A DNA stretch of 27,500 bases from Prorocentrum cordatum (GCA_963575745.1 CAUYUJ010017919.1:177233-204732); one strand, 5' to 3'. Counted from the stretch's first letter, positions 7,134-15,506 are shown. The notes: generated by a model not told the origin, from the sequence alone. Program-made: numbers and translations.

Positions 7134-10100
7134 TCAGTCGCTGGTCGACGAGTCGACGGAGCCGTCCGAGGTACCCTCGGAGTCCTCGTCGGCGGTGCCC
7201 TCGCCGCAAGGCCCCCGGCGGAGGCCGAAGAAGCCGAGGGCCGCCCACTTCGGGTCGGGGTAGGGGTCCTGGAAGAAGGCGTCGATGTCCTCCAGGGGCA
7301 CGTGCGCGGTCTCGGGGAGGTAGTGGTAGAGCCAGGCGAAGCCCACCGCGCCGATGGCGGCGTAGGTGAAGAAGGCGGCGTAGACGAGGTCGAAGTGCAG
7401 AAACACGGGTCGAGGAGGAAAAAACGGCACGAGAGCGAACCTTCAAGAGCCCCATAGAGCCCCACGCGAATGTGCTGTATCGGCGCCAGGCCCCCGTGAC
7501 GGTGCCTCCAGCGCCGCCTCTGGCGCGGTTTCTGTGCGCCAGAGAGGGGGCCCAGCGACGACCCGAGAGATCCGTGCGGAGCTCCGAAGGGTTGTGTCTC
7601 TGTGCGTTTTTTGCTCCTCCGGATGGAGAAGGTGGTGCTCACGACCCAGTTGAAGCCCCAATTGCTGACCCCTGCGAAGGAGTTGCAGCGGACCCGGATG
7701 CCCAGGGGGTCCGCCACCCTGCCCTTCGGCACGTGGGGCAATGCTGCAATGCCCGTGGGTTGTCTGAGAAGGCTGCTGCACCTTCCAAGGGAAGCCCCAC
7801 GTGCGGCAGACTCGTGCTCCGACGACCCGCGCACTGGTCTCCAACGCTGCGTGGCTCGGACAGCCTTCAACGATTGGGTGCCTTTTCGATAGCGCACATC
7901 GTCCGATATCCACCGAGTCCGTGCCACTGGCGGCGTCTGATCTTGAACGCCCGAACCGGGGTCGCCGCCGCGTCGACATGACGCGAACCCAACGTATCCG
8001 CAGCCGGGGTGATGCAACCACTGTCGGACATGGCATGGCACGCCGAACCATCTACTGCGCCTTGGGCGTGCCGAGATACTAGCGGCAGCGGACGCAGGCG
8101 CGACGCTCCTCATCTCTCCTTTGAGCTCACTTCACAATACCTCCCCCTGCATGTTCCTTCCAGGTGCCCTTTTCAGCCCCAAGATGGCCCCAAGTCGCCC
8201 CAAGATGGCTGCAAGATGCCCCTCGACCAGCTCAAGACGGTCCACCCATCCCCCAGAGGGTCCGAGATGCCCACACCAAGACACCCCAAGAGATCCCAAG
8301 AAGACTCGAAGAGGCGTCCAAGAAGCCTTCCAGCAAGGCTCTAGGATGCTCTGAACAACGACAGTGGCGACACTTTTCAGTGTCGGGTGGCCTCGAGAAG
8401 TGTTCGCGGGGACCCAAGCACCTCCTCCTCCTCCTCCTCCTCCTCCTCCTCCTCCTCCTCCTCCTCGACGGTCCAGGATGGGCCCGAAAGGGGCCCACGA
8501 CGGGCCGGGACCCCCTCCCCGAAGACGGCCCAGGACGACCACGAAAAGCCTCCCCGAGACAGCCACACCAAGACCCGACCCGGCGGCCCCAAAAAACGTT
8601 GGGAGGCAACTACTGGGAGGTTTCCGTCGGAAGGATTAAAAAGGATTAAGCCCCGTTGGGGGGCTGTTACGCCGGAGTGGGCCTCATATGAAGCCGGATT
8701 AAGCGGGATTAAGCGGGATTAAGCCAGATTCAGCGGGATTAAGCGGGATTATAACGGATTGCGGACCAGGGCAGAATCATAATTTGACCTCGAGGCTGTC
8801 CTCGGGAGAGCCCGGCAGAACCACGTCGCCCAAGACAACCCTCAAGTCGGGCACGTCCCTCTACAGGAGGAGGATTTAAAAACAGTCAAAAAAAATAGTC
8901 TGGGCACGATCTTTCGACTATTATTCAGCATTTGGGGAGCATTTTTTGACTATTTTCCATTTGTCGACCAAAATCCCCCTGTAGGGAGACACGCCCGACC
9001 TAAGACAACCCCGACACGGCAGATGCGGGTCGTGCCGACTTCGGCGTTGGTTCCTGACACCGCGGGGAGCGTTCCACCTTGAACGAGCGGCCGTGAACCG
9101 AAGCGTCAGATCGTTCAGCATCGACCAGCTCTGGGTGGCCGCCAGTCGAGACGACGCGAACCTACCGTACCCCCAAAGGCCCCCAAGAGCCCCCACAGGC
9201 TCCCAATCGGCGGCGAGCCCACGAAAAAAGACAGCGGGGGCGGCCCTTCTCGAAGGCCCCCCGCCCTTCGGCGCGCCGCCGGCCACGGTGATGTCCCCAC
9301 TAGGCCTAGAAGAAGGACACGAGAGGCCTCCAGGAAGCCCTCGAGTCGACGCGACAACTTGCAGCGTTACCGCTGCGACATGCTGCAGGCATCGCAGCGC
9401 TGCCTCCCAGGCGGCTCGAGCACGGCTCAAACGGGCATGCTCGGGAGAGCGTGGCAGGACCGTCCTGCGTCATGCATGGACCTCGATCGACGAAAACGAA
9501 GCTGTACAGGCTTTGACTTTCCGAGGTCCGCGTTGCACCCCCTTGTATCTGCGTTGCACCCTCTTGGCGCGCGCCTCCGCGCGCCAGCGAGAGGGGTCCG
9601 GCGCCGATCCCAGAACGGAATTTGCCGCAGGCAGGTGCATATATTTCGGAGTTCACCACATACGGAACCCCCGACATTCCAGCGCCGAAGGAGACCAGGT
9701 AACTCATCAATGCCAGTACACATAGCCACTGGAGATTGCTTGCATGAAAAGCCACTCCCAGCAGCAGCAGAGAGAGAACAACACCGACGCTCGAAGTGAG
9801 TGCTGTAAAGCGACGGCCCATCGTGTCGATCTGACAAAGCTGAATGGCAACTCCCGTGACCTGTGCAAAATTGCACAAGCAGGATAGCCATATCGATTGC
9901 GTCTGGTCGAATCCCGCAGAGACGAGTATACTGGCCCCGAAATACATGACGGTGTTTATGCCTGTCAGCTGGTTGAGCATCTGGAGCCCAAACCCGATGA
10001 CGATGGCTCGCCGCACTCGGCTCGTGCACCAGGTCTCAGAGCCCACTGCCTTCTCTGCCTCTGCAGACGCCAGCGCCGCCTGCAGCTCCTCCCTGAAGGA

Positions 10101-12225
10101 AGCCTCTCCCTCGTCGCCCGCCGGCCTCAGAGAACGGAGCACCTCCTCCGCCTCCGCCCTCCGGCCCTTGGCGAGCAGCCAGCGGGGCGACTCAGGGGCC
10201 GCTGGTGGTGGGCTTGATTCCACCACCACCCCCAGAAGTGGGGGGGGGAGGGGGTCCTCCCCCCCTCCCCCTCCTCCTCCTCCTCCTCCTCCTCCTCCTC
10301 CTCCTCCTCCCCCTCCTCCTCCTCCTCCTCCTCCTCCTCCTCCTCCTCCACCTCCTTCCCCCCTCCAACTCCTCCTCCTCCTCTTCCTCCTCCTCCTCCT
10401 CCTCCTCCTCCTCCTCCTCCACCTCCTTCCCCCCTCCAACTGATGGTGGTGGTGGAAAACGAGCCCAGCAGCTAGCAGCAGGGGCAGCTGGACCAGCGCG
10501 ATGACAGCGGCCAGCCCCACGCTCCAGCGCCAGCCGTGCCCGCTCTGGGAGACCAGGCCGTTCACGATGCCCGCGAGCAGCTGCCCCGCGACCACGACGA
10601 AGTCTGCGAGGTCGACCAGGAAGCCGCGCGTGTCCTGCGGAGCCACCTCTGCTACGTGCCGGCGGCGCGCCGCGGGAGCGGCAGCGAGCAGGGGCAGGCC
10701 TTCGCGGAGGGCGGCAGGTCTTCTCGGAGGCCCTCCGAGAGGCCTCCCCTGCGGCTTCGGCGAAGGCTCGGCAAGCGCCTCGGAGAAGGCCGGAGGCCCT
10801 CCTGAGCCGTCGGAGGAGGCCCGGCCCGCTCTGCTTCCCTCCCCTGGCGCGCCGCCGAATGTAGGTCGGCACGGACACGAAAGAGAGGCCCACTCCGACG
10901 CCCAGCACAGCACGGCCTGTGGCCAGCGCACCAAAATCCGCGGCCAGCGCAGAAAGCGCCGGCCCACAGACGTAGAAGACGGACGCCAGCAGCATGATGG
11001 TCCTCCTGCCGTACAGATCGCCCAGGACACCCCCTGCCGCAGCTGCGATGAGGGCCAAGAACAGCGTGATTACGGGAAGGGAAAACTCCATAAACATTAT
11101 CCCAGTGCGACCCTACCTAGGAGTTGGAGCATTCAGGAAAGCAACAGCTAAGCTAAGCTAAGCTAAGCTAAGATGGGGTAAGCTAAGCTAAGCTAAGCTA
11201 AGCTAAGCTAAGCTAAGCTAAGCGAAGCGAAGCGAAGCTAAGCTAAGCTAAGCGAAGCGAAGCGAAGCTAAGCTAAGCTAAGCTAAGCTAAGCTGGGCTA
11301 GGCAAAGCTAAGCTAAGCTAAGCTGAGCTGAGCTAAGCTAAGCTAAGCTAGGCTAGGCTAGGCAAAGCTAAGCTAAGCTAAGCTAAGCTAAGCTAAGCTA
11401 AGCTAAGCTAAGCTAAGCTAAGCTAAGCTAAGCTAAGCTAAGCTAAGCTAAGCTAAGCTAAGCTAAGCTAAGCTAAGCTAAGCTAAGCTCAGGGTAAGTT
11501 AAGCTAAGCTAAGCTGGGCTAGGCAAAGCTAAGCTAAGCTAAGCTGAGCTGAGCTAAGCTAAGCTAAGCTAGGCTAGGCTAGGCTAGCTAAGCTAAGCTA
11601 AGCTAAGCTAAGCTAAGCTAAGCTAAGCTAAGCTAAGCTAAGCTAAGCTAAGCTAAGCTAAGCTAAGCTAAGCTAAGCTAAGCTAAGCTAAGCTAAGCTA
11701 AGCTAAGCTAAGCTAAAGCTAAGCGAAGCTAAGCTCAGGGTAAGTTAAGCTAAGCTAAGCTCGGGGAACCCAGGGGGCGCAACTGGGGGAACCAGGGGGG
11801 CGCAACTGGGGGAACCGCCCGGGGTGGGTAGCATTGCCCGCCCCCTTTAGCAAAGAAAGTAAGAACCCTTCTAGGCAGAGCCTAGGTAGGGAATAACCTT
11901 CGGAGCCACACTCGGCTTTCTTGGATCGGCGCTGGGCCCCCCTGGCGGCGCCTCCGGCGCCGCGCTGCCACGCTCCGCGCTCCAGGGAGGGTGGTCCAGC
12001 GCAGATCCGAGAAATCCCCGCGGAGATCCGACGGTTCATGTTTACGCAGGGCTCTCTTCTTCGGGTGATGTCCACGACCAAGGCTTTCTGCTCGTCGCTC
12101 AGGTCAAAGTCGCCAGAGATCATCACCAAACCGCCGCTCACCACGCCCGTGTCGTAGCCGAATAGGACGTAGCTCACCAGGGCAGTGGCGACGAGCCTGT
12201 TAAGCGTGGCGGTCGCGGGCGCCAT
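7134..12225 (-). CDS. MFS sugar/inositol transporter, six exons, apparently complete (499 aa)
   Basis: Exons on the minus strand: 12225-12066, 11066-10859, 10653-10457, 10213-9639, 7708-7621 and 7405-7134. They total 1500 nt, with all phases compatible and TGA at 7136-7134. Seen in the conceptual protein: first membrane segment with FGYDTGVVSGG (residues about 22-32), DLYGRR loop (70-75), PTYIAEVAP (120-128), PESPRWL (195-201), QLTGINTVMYF (270-280), DTMGRR (319-323), NSEIY (376-380), PET (440-442), and an acidic Ser/Asp-rich tail. These are the hallmark motifs of the major facilitator sugar-porter family, at normal spacing and length, so a 12-helix membrane transporter is well supported. Resemblance is closest to H+/myo-inositol and hexose porters; the substrate cannot be read from sequence. 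Oddities: PETKG is PETAH, and CPPPAA precedes PESPRWL. None of the chosen introns is GT-AG. ATG 12225-12223 is the first plausible start, but an upstream exon cannot be excluded. Confidence 0.9.
7406..7620 (-). other. Transporter intron 5 (215 bp) with 14-of-15 bp terminal stem
   Basis: Placed so that STTFSIL joins FLHFDLVYAAFF, the usual spacing between the helix 10 end and helix 11/12 in sugar porters. Intron sense: unpaired G, then GAGGAGCAAAAAACG (7619-7605) pairing with CGTTTTTTCCTCCTC (7426-7412) apart from one C-C mismatch, then tail GACCCG; termini GG-CG. A GA-AG alternative would add about 12 residues. The intron is also open in the upstream exon frame. Confidence 0.8.
8165..8345. 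repeat. CCCCAAGATGG-type repeats within transporter intron 4
   Basis: Variants of GCCCCAAGATGG and CCCAAGA at about 12-bp spacing, related to 12540-12860 and, inverted, to 3930-4560. Confidence 0.65.
8421..8466. repeat. (CTC)n microsatellite in intron 4
   Basis: Pure CTC repeats, about 15 units. Confidence 0.95.
8633..8760. repeat. GGATTAAGC short repeat patch in intron 4
   Basis: About nine copies of GGATTAAGCG/GGATTAAGCC and variants, the tightest cluster at 8693-8760. Confidence 0.85.
8846..8999. mobile_element. MITE-like inverted-repeat element, copy 2 (intact), inside transporter intron 4
   Basis: About 154 bp. It begins GTCGGGCACGTCCCTCTACA and ends as an imperfect reverse complement (CCCTGTAGGGAGACACGCCCGAC), giving roughly 30-bp terminal inverted repeats. 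The interior is AT-rich with TGACTATT/AATAGTC motifs. The decamer AAGACAACCC flanks it at 8832-8841 and 9002-9011, a candidate target-site duplication or pre-existing repeat. No reading frame; non-autonomous. Confidence 0.7.
10214..10456 (-). other. Transporter intron 3 (243 bp) with 11-bp terminal stem enclosing (GGA)n
   Basis: Intron sense: unpaired T, CCACCACCACC (10455-10445) pairing perfectly with GGTGGTGGTGG (10230-10220), tail AATCAA; termini TC-AA. The join gives AAGLVC-PPPAAPESPRWL in frame. The interior is mostly GGA/CCT microsatellite. The intron length is a multiple of three and open in the exon frame, so retention would insert about 81 Glu/Arg/Gly-rich residues between two membrane segments; a naive gene caller would read through. 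No GT-, GC- or GA-AG pair that I tried keeps the frame here. Confidence 0.8.
10250..10435. repeat. (CTC)n tracts of transporter intron 3
   Basis: Two CTC/CTT tracts, each followed by CACCTCCTTCCCCCCTCCAA (the second ending CTG), indicating internal duplication of the microsatellite with its flank. Confidence 0.9.
10654..10858 (-). other. Transporter intron 2 (205 bp) with perfect 12-bp terminal inverted repeat
   Basis: Placed so that PTYI joins AEVAPQDTRG, the conserved PxYxxExxPxxxRG segment. Intron sense: one unpaired T, then CGGCGGCGCGCC (10857-10846), perfectly complementary to GGCGCGCCGCCG (10671-10660), then the six-base tail GCACGT. Termini are TC-GT. A frame-valid GT-AG alternative would delete the conserved VPTYIAE block. 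The interior is GC-rich with AGGCCTCTCGGAGG-like low-complexity sequence also seen elsewhere in the window. Confidence 0.82.
11146..11762. repeat. (TAAGC)n pentanucleotide array in transporter intron 1
   Basis: About 600 bp of TAAGC units with variants AAGCG, GAGCT and GGCTA. Variant blocks repeat as a set: GCTGGGCTAGGCAAAGC at 11292 and 11513, GCTCAGGGTAAGTTAAGC at 11487 and 11733. This gives a higher-order period of about 220-246 bp. The unit contains AGCT, so the array can fold on itself. Confidence 0.95.
11762..11830. repeat. Short direct repeats GGGGAACC-GGGGGCGCAACTG
   Basis: Two and a half copies of GGGGAACCNGGGGGGCGCAACT adjoining the pentanucleotide array, within intron 1. The remainder of the intron to 12040 contains a hairpin GGCGCCTCCGGCGCC near 11950 and the block shared with introns 4 and 5. 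Confidence 0.75.
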
Positions 12226-12896
12226 CCCGCGCGCCTGCGACCACGGCAGAGATCAGCACAACACTGTCCAGCCTGTCCACGTAAGATGCGCGCTGAGCAT
12301 AACACTTGAGAGAAAACGGCGACGCGCGGAGAAGGCAGGGCAGGAGGAGGAGGAGCAGGAGGAGGTCGAGGAGGAAGAGGCAGAGTGAGGAAGAGGGAAC
12401 TGGGGGAGAAGTAGGAGTGTGAGGATGGAGGATGGAAGAAAAGGACGCCGAGGAGCACAGGTCAGGGATACGACGAGGAGGAGAAGCACTGCCCAAAAAA
12501 GGTCATGACGTGTCCTGTGCGAGAAAGGGCCAGCGGCGAAACGTGTCTCGATGCCCCCCAAGGTCCTCAAGGACGCCCCACATGCACCTGTCGAGATCTC
12601 CAAGGAGGGCCCAAAACAAAACGCCCAGGAGGACCCCAAGACAGCCCAACACGTTTCCAAGACGGCCCTCGGCCCAAAGAGGCTCCCAGGAGGCCCCAAG
12701 AGGTTCCCAAAAGGCCCCAAGAGGCCCACAAGAGGTCCCAGGGAAGCCCGAAGAGGCCCCCAAGAGGCTCCCAAGACGCCCAAGAGGCTCCAAAGAGGCC
12801 CGAAAATTCCTCACCAGAGGCCCCCGAGAGACTTCCGAAGAGACCCCAAGAAGCATATCTGAGGACTCTGGCACATGTCAGCGTGGTCCTCGTTGC

Positions 12897-12993
<97 letters not shown>

Positions 12994-13204
12994 CTCCGTC
13001 GTCGTCGTCTCCCTTCAGGGTTGGCGGCACCGGCCGTAAGGCCTTCGCAATCCTTGAACAGCATGAGAACCCTCTAGCGAAACGCTGGTAAGGAAAAACA
13101 AGCCACGAACGTCTGAATACCTCGACCCTCGACCCCCGAGAACCCAGGCTGCCCGCAAGAGGCCCACCCCCTTTGTTGACAACCCCCCCACCCCAGGGCC
13201 AGCG
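12226..13204. repeat. Transporter upstream region: GGA, CCCAAGAGGC and GCC/GTC repeats
   Basis: 12335-12470 is GGA/GAGG-rich; 12540-12860 is a chain of CCCCAAGAGGCTCCCA-type 11-13-mers; 12895-13010 is (GCC)n switching to (GTC)n. 13010-13200 appears unique. No promoter motif could be assigned; a short hydrophobic frame just upstream of the ATG (LDSVVLISAVVAG, minus, about 12265-12225) is in a different frame from the transporter. Confidence 0.7.
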
Positions 13205-13490
13205 GCGGCTTCTGAACCCGAGCGACTCACACCAGGAAGAGCGGCCCGAAGGACTCACACCACGACGAGCCCGAACGACTCACACGCAAAGAAGCTCCCG
13301 AACGACTCACACCAGGACGGGGAGCCCGAACTATTCACAGAACGAGGAGCCCGAACGACTCACACACAAGGAGGAACCCGAACGACGCACACGAAGACGA
13401 AGTGCCCAAACAACTCACACCACAATGAGTCCGAACGACTCGCACACAATGAAGGGCCCGAACGACTCACACAAGGAAGGACGAGAGCCC
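13205..13490. repeat. GAACGACTCACAC minisatellite, copy A
   Basis: About 10 units of 26-29 bp, consensus AGCCCGAACGACTCACACNN plus a variable AAGGA part. The same array type recurs at 16070-16420. Confidence 0.9.
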
Positions 13491-13739
13491 CCGACACCTT
13501 ACGTCACGAGGAACCACAACGATTACATATCTGCAACACACAGAGAACTGAACTCTTGCATTATCTGCGGAGGCCCTCCCGAGGCTCTGTCAACCTGCTA
13601 CCTTAGGGGAGGCCTTCTTCCTGCGTTGGTGTTTTTTCCCCTGCTCTGATGAATCAGGTCTGGTGCAGTTCAGCCAGCACAGTGCCTAACGCTCGACGCG
13701 CCTACTGCGCACGAACGCGGTAAACGAAGCATCGAAGAT

Positions 13740-14322
13740 TCAACTTCCAGACCTGGCGAGCGCCCGATTGACCGCCCACGGCAGCGAGAAGGAAACTTCA
13801 CATTCCGTATGATGCTTGTGTTCTTCCATGTTCTGCGAGTGCGTTTGGCATGTATGCGCGTGTATGTATTCGACAAAGGAGAGTGGCCTGATTCCGCAAG
13901 GGAGCGGGACGTACAAATAAGAGCTCCTCAGTGACGCGTAACTGGAACATCCCGCGGTGACAACCGTGCCTGCGTGACCCCAAGCGTTCACCGCAACAAC
14001 GCTCCTGCCACGAAGGCGAGCCCAATGGAGCAAGGAGTGAAACACAATCATGACAAAAAGCGGCGAGCCCATAAGGTCACGGTCGATATAACCATACCCA
14101 GCAACGCTGCCACATCGGAACACAACCAGAATGGCCGCGAGCGTTCCGCTCGCTCTCCAGAGTGACGCCGCTACCAGGAGTGCCCCGCCTGTCGTCGACG
14201 TGGCGTCGGCGTCGTCGACGTCGCCATTCACGTTCTCGTTGTAGTCGTCGTCGTCGCTGTCTCGACGACGTCCTCGTAGGGTCGTCGTCGTCGTCGTCCT
14301 CGGCGTCGGCGTCTTCGTCGTG

Positions 14323-14357
<35 letters not shown>

Positions 14358-14552
14358 GCGGCCATCGTCGTCGTAGTCGTCGTGGTCCTGGTCGTCGTCG
14401 CCGCTTTCGGCGTTTTCAAGGCCGTCGCCGTCGACGTCCTCTAGCAACATCACTGCCACGCACCAAAAGCGCCCCTGCTTCGGCAACTTCCGTAGCAGAC
14501 AAACAGGAAATCTAAGCGCCCCCGCCGAGCAAAAGCTGCCAATGTGCCCCAA
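13740..14552 (-). CDS. Possible membrane protein exon or pseudogene (left duplicate)
   Basis: 270-codon open frame. Residues about 41-64 are Asp/Glu-rich, 67-92 Thr-rich (translation of the GTC tract), then two hydrophobic stretches: GALLVAASLWRASGTLAAIL (about 124-143) and SPLFVMIVFHSLLHW (164-178), followed by VVAVNAWGHAGTVVTAGC. The right duplicate encodes VVAASGRWHAGTAVIARC in the same frame with equal spacing, which hints at past coding. Not assigned to any family. It overlaps the CxxC frame at its N-terminus; the true exon limits are unknown. Confidence 0.3.
14170..14440. repeat. (GTC)n tract, left duplicate
   Basis: Imperfect GTCGTC repeats; opposite strand GAC/ACG. The counterpart in the right duplicate is shorter (17340-17420). 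Confidence 0.9.
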
Positions 14553-15034
14553 AAAAACCCGCGACGCTTGCGATTAGACTTCGACCAGTACTTCAGCTCA
14601 CAGGCCGTTGTACACGTTCCGCACCGCCGCATCGTCTGACAGTCCAGAAACACCAAACGAGCCTTCTCCCGCCTCTTCGCATGATACAGCACGTGCCTGT
14701 CGAACGCGACGCTGGCCAAGTGCCCCAAGCAATCTTCGCACTGGTGCTCGTCGATGTTGCCAGGCGCGATCCCTCGCTCTGCGCAGCCCGGGCACACGAG
14801 ATCTTTATCGGAATACCGACGGTGCCCCATAATCTTCGCGCCCGGCACGCCTTCCTCAAAAACTTCTTTGCAAGCAGAACACCCGTGATTCTGCGAGGTC
14901 AGGCCCCTCTTCCAGTCATCACGTCCACACACCGCTTGCACAGTGAATGTTATGGCGGGATTCTCCTTAGAGCCAGCGCAGATCAACAAGGCATTGTGCC
15001 GATCTCGCGAGCGCGGTCCATGCATCTCGTCCAC
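14450..15034 (-). CDS. Cysteine-rich zinc-binding-like protein (repeated CxxC modules), probably partial
   Basis: 194-residue open frame on the minus strand. Cys pairs CxxC fall at 52/55, 81/84, 99/102 and 138/141, with single Cys at 19, 36, 132 and 145. Modules read CxxCKExF, then CPGCAERG, then CEDCLGHLASVAFDRHVLYH, then LVFLDC. The pattern C-x2-C, Phe, basic stretch, LVCxxC recalls Stc1-like zinc modules repeated in dinoflagellate and other algal proteins; this is recognition from memory, not a search result. The module ending LVFLDC has Phe where the partner Cys is expected, so it may be decaying. The frame is open a little upstream of the ATG, so an upstream exon is likely, and the end overlaps another frame, so the last 40 residues may be intronic. 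Confidence 0.5.
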   Translation of the reverse strand: MDEMHGPRSRDRHNALLICAGSKENPAITFTVQAVCGRDDWKRGLTSQNHGCSACKEVFEEGVPGAKIMGHRRYSDKDLVCPGCAERGIAPGNIDEHQCEDCLGHLASVAFDRHVLYHAKRREKARLVFLDCQTMRRCGTCTTACELKYWSKSNRKRRGFFWGTLAAFARRGRLDFLFVCYGSCRSRGAFGAWQ

Positions 15035-15493
15035 CTCCCCAGCTCTTGCAGATAAATACGCTGCCGCTCAAGACAAAAGACTGCTCGTGATCCACTGCCC
15101 CTGATGCGTGTAGCGCACTCTTCTCTCGGCGCAACCGCTCCGACATAGACATTCCGCTCCGATGGGCTGCTTCCAAGAGATCTGGGCTAACGTGAGGGCT
15201 CGGAATGCGAATGCCTCGACAGCCTGCGCTAAGCGCATGGCCCTGGATGCCCATGTTCGAAAGTAAAGCGTATACTTATCATCCCCACCATGCGACTTTG
15301 TCAGTTGGAAAATCGCCGTCGAATTCTACGCGCCAACGGGCATCCCTGTCCGCGAAGGGGCTCATGCTGCACACGATGGACATGCAACCGAGATTGCCAT
15401 CGTGAACCTCCCCATGCCGACCGCAAGGAAAGCTGGAAAAAGGAAACGTTTGCTGATAGGCGGAGCTAAGCTCACAGCCACCCAGCAATGCTG

Positions 15494-15506
15494 TGAGCCA
15501 AAATGG
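15494..15506 (-). other. Spliced-leader-like motif (possible DinoSL relic), left duplicate
   Basis: The minus strand reads CCATTTTGGCTCA, identical to 13 consecutive bases of the conserved dinoflagellate spliced leader. It lies about 80 nt upstream of the ATG at 15415 on the same strand. On the plus strand the same bases form CCAAAATGG, a good start-codon context opening a 78-codon frame, so an ordinary plus-strand start is an alternative explanation. Confidence 0.35.

Larger units (their letters stand above)
7709..9638 (-). other. Transporter intron 4 (1930 bp) with imperfect terminal stem
   Basis: Placed so that VVNSEIY joins PLGIRVRCNSF, matching the family pattern SEIYPLxxR without a gap. 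Intron sense: unpaired G, then CACCTGCCTGCGGCA (9637-9623) facing TGCCGAAGGGCAGGGTG (7731-7715), pairing in two blocks with small bulges, then tail GCGGAC; termini GC-AC. A GC-AG alternative would insert GRVAD. The intron holds a CCCCAAGATGG repeat patch, (CTC)n, a GGATTAAGC patch and a MITE-like element, so it has clearly accumulated insertions while keeping its ends. Confidence 0.75.
11067..12065 (-). other. Transporter intron 1 (999 bp), non GT-AG
   Basis: The join is set by protein alignment: ALVVDI continues into TLFLALIAAAAGG with no gap relative to the sugar-porter family. The pentamer ATCAC occurs at both boundaries (12069-12065 and 11070-11066), so the cut is ambiguous within it. The placement with one lead base and a six-base tail gives termini CC-CA. 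End pairing is the weakest of the set: a purine-rich 5' end faces a pyrimidine-rich 3' end, plus a 9-bp helix between 12038-12046 and 11089-11097 with one G-U. The last six exon bases (ACATCA) resemble the intron tail (TAATCA), possibly a target-site duplication. The intron carries the (TAAGC)n array. A GT-AG alternative exists, see the rejected list. Confidence 0.7.

Noticed and set aside
7406-9638. GC-AG alternative for intron 4 and GA-AG alternative for intron 5
   Set aside because: Both keep frame and dinoflagellates do use such borders, but they add 5 and about 12 residues relative to the family, while the stem-register cuts need no insertion.
10654-10858. GT-AG alternative for intron 2
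   Set aside because: It would delete the conserved VPTYIAE segment that both exons clearly encode.
9306-11030. A single 574-codon minus-strand protein through this interval
   Set aside because: It reads straight through intron 3 (poly-Glu/Arg/Gly) and part of intron 2; only pieces of it are transporter exons.
11146-11762. Telomeric repeat
   Set aside because: TAAGC is not a known telomere unit, is not TTTAGGG-like, and lies inside an intron of a gene.
11067-12090. GT-AG alternative for intron 1 (cut after GCCTTG, resume at TTTTCC near 11086)
   Set aside because: It keeps frame but replaces VVD by FSLPV, adding two residues in a region of fixed spacing in sugar porters. Not excluded; transcripts would decide.
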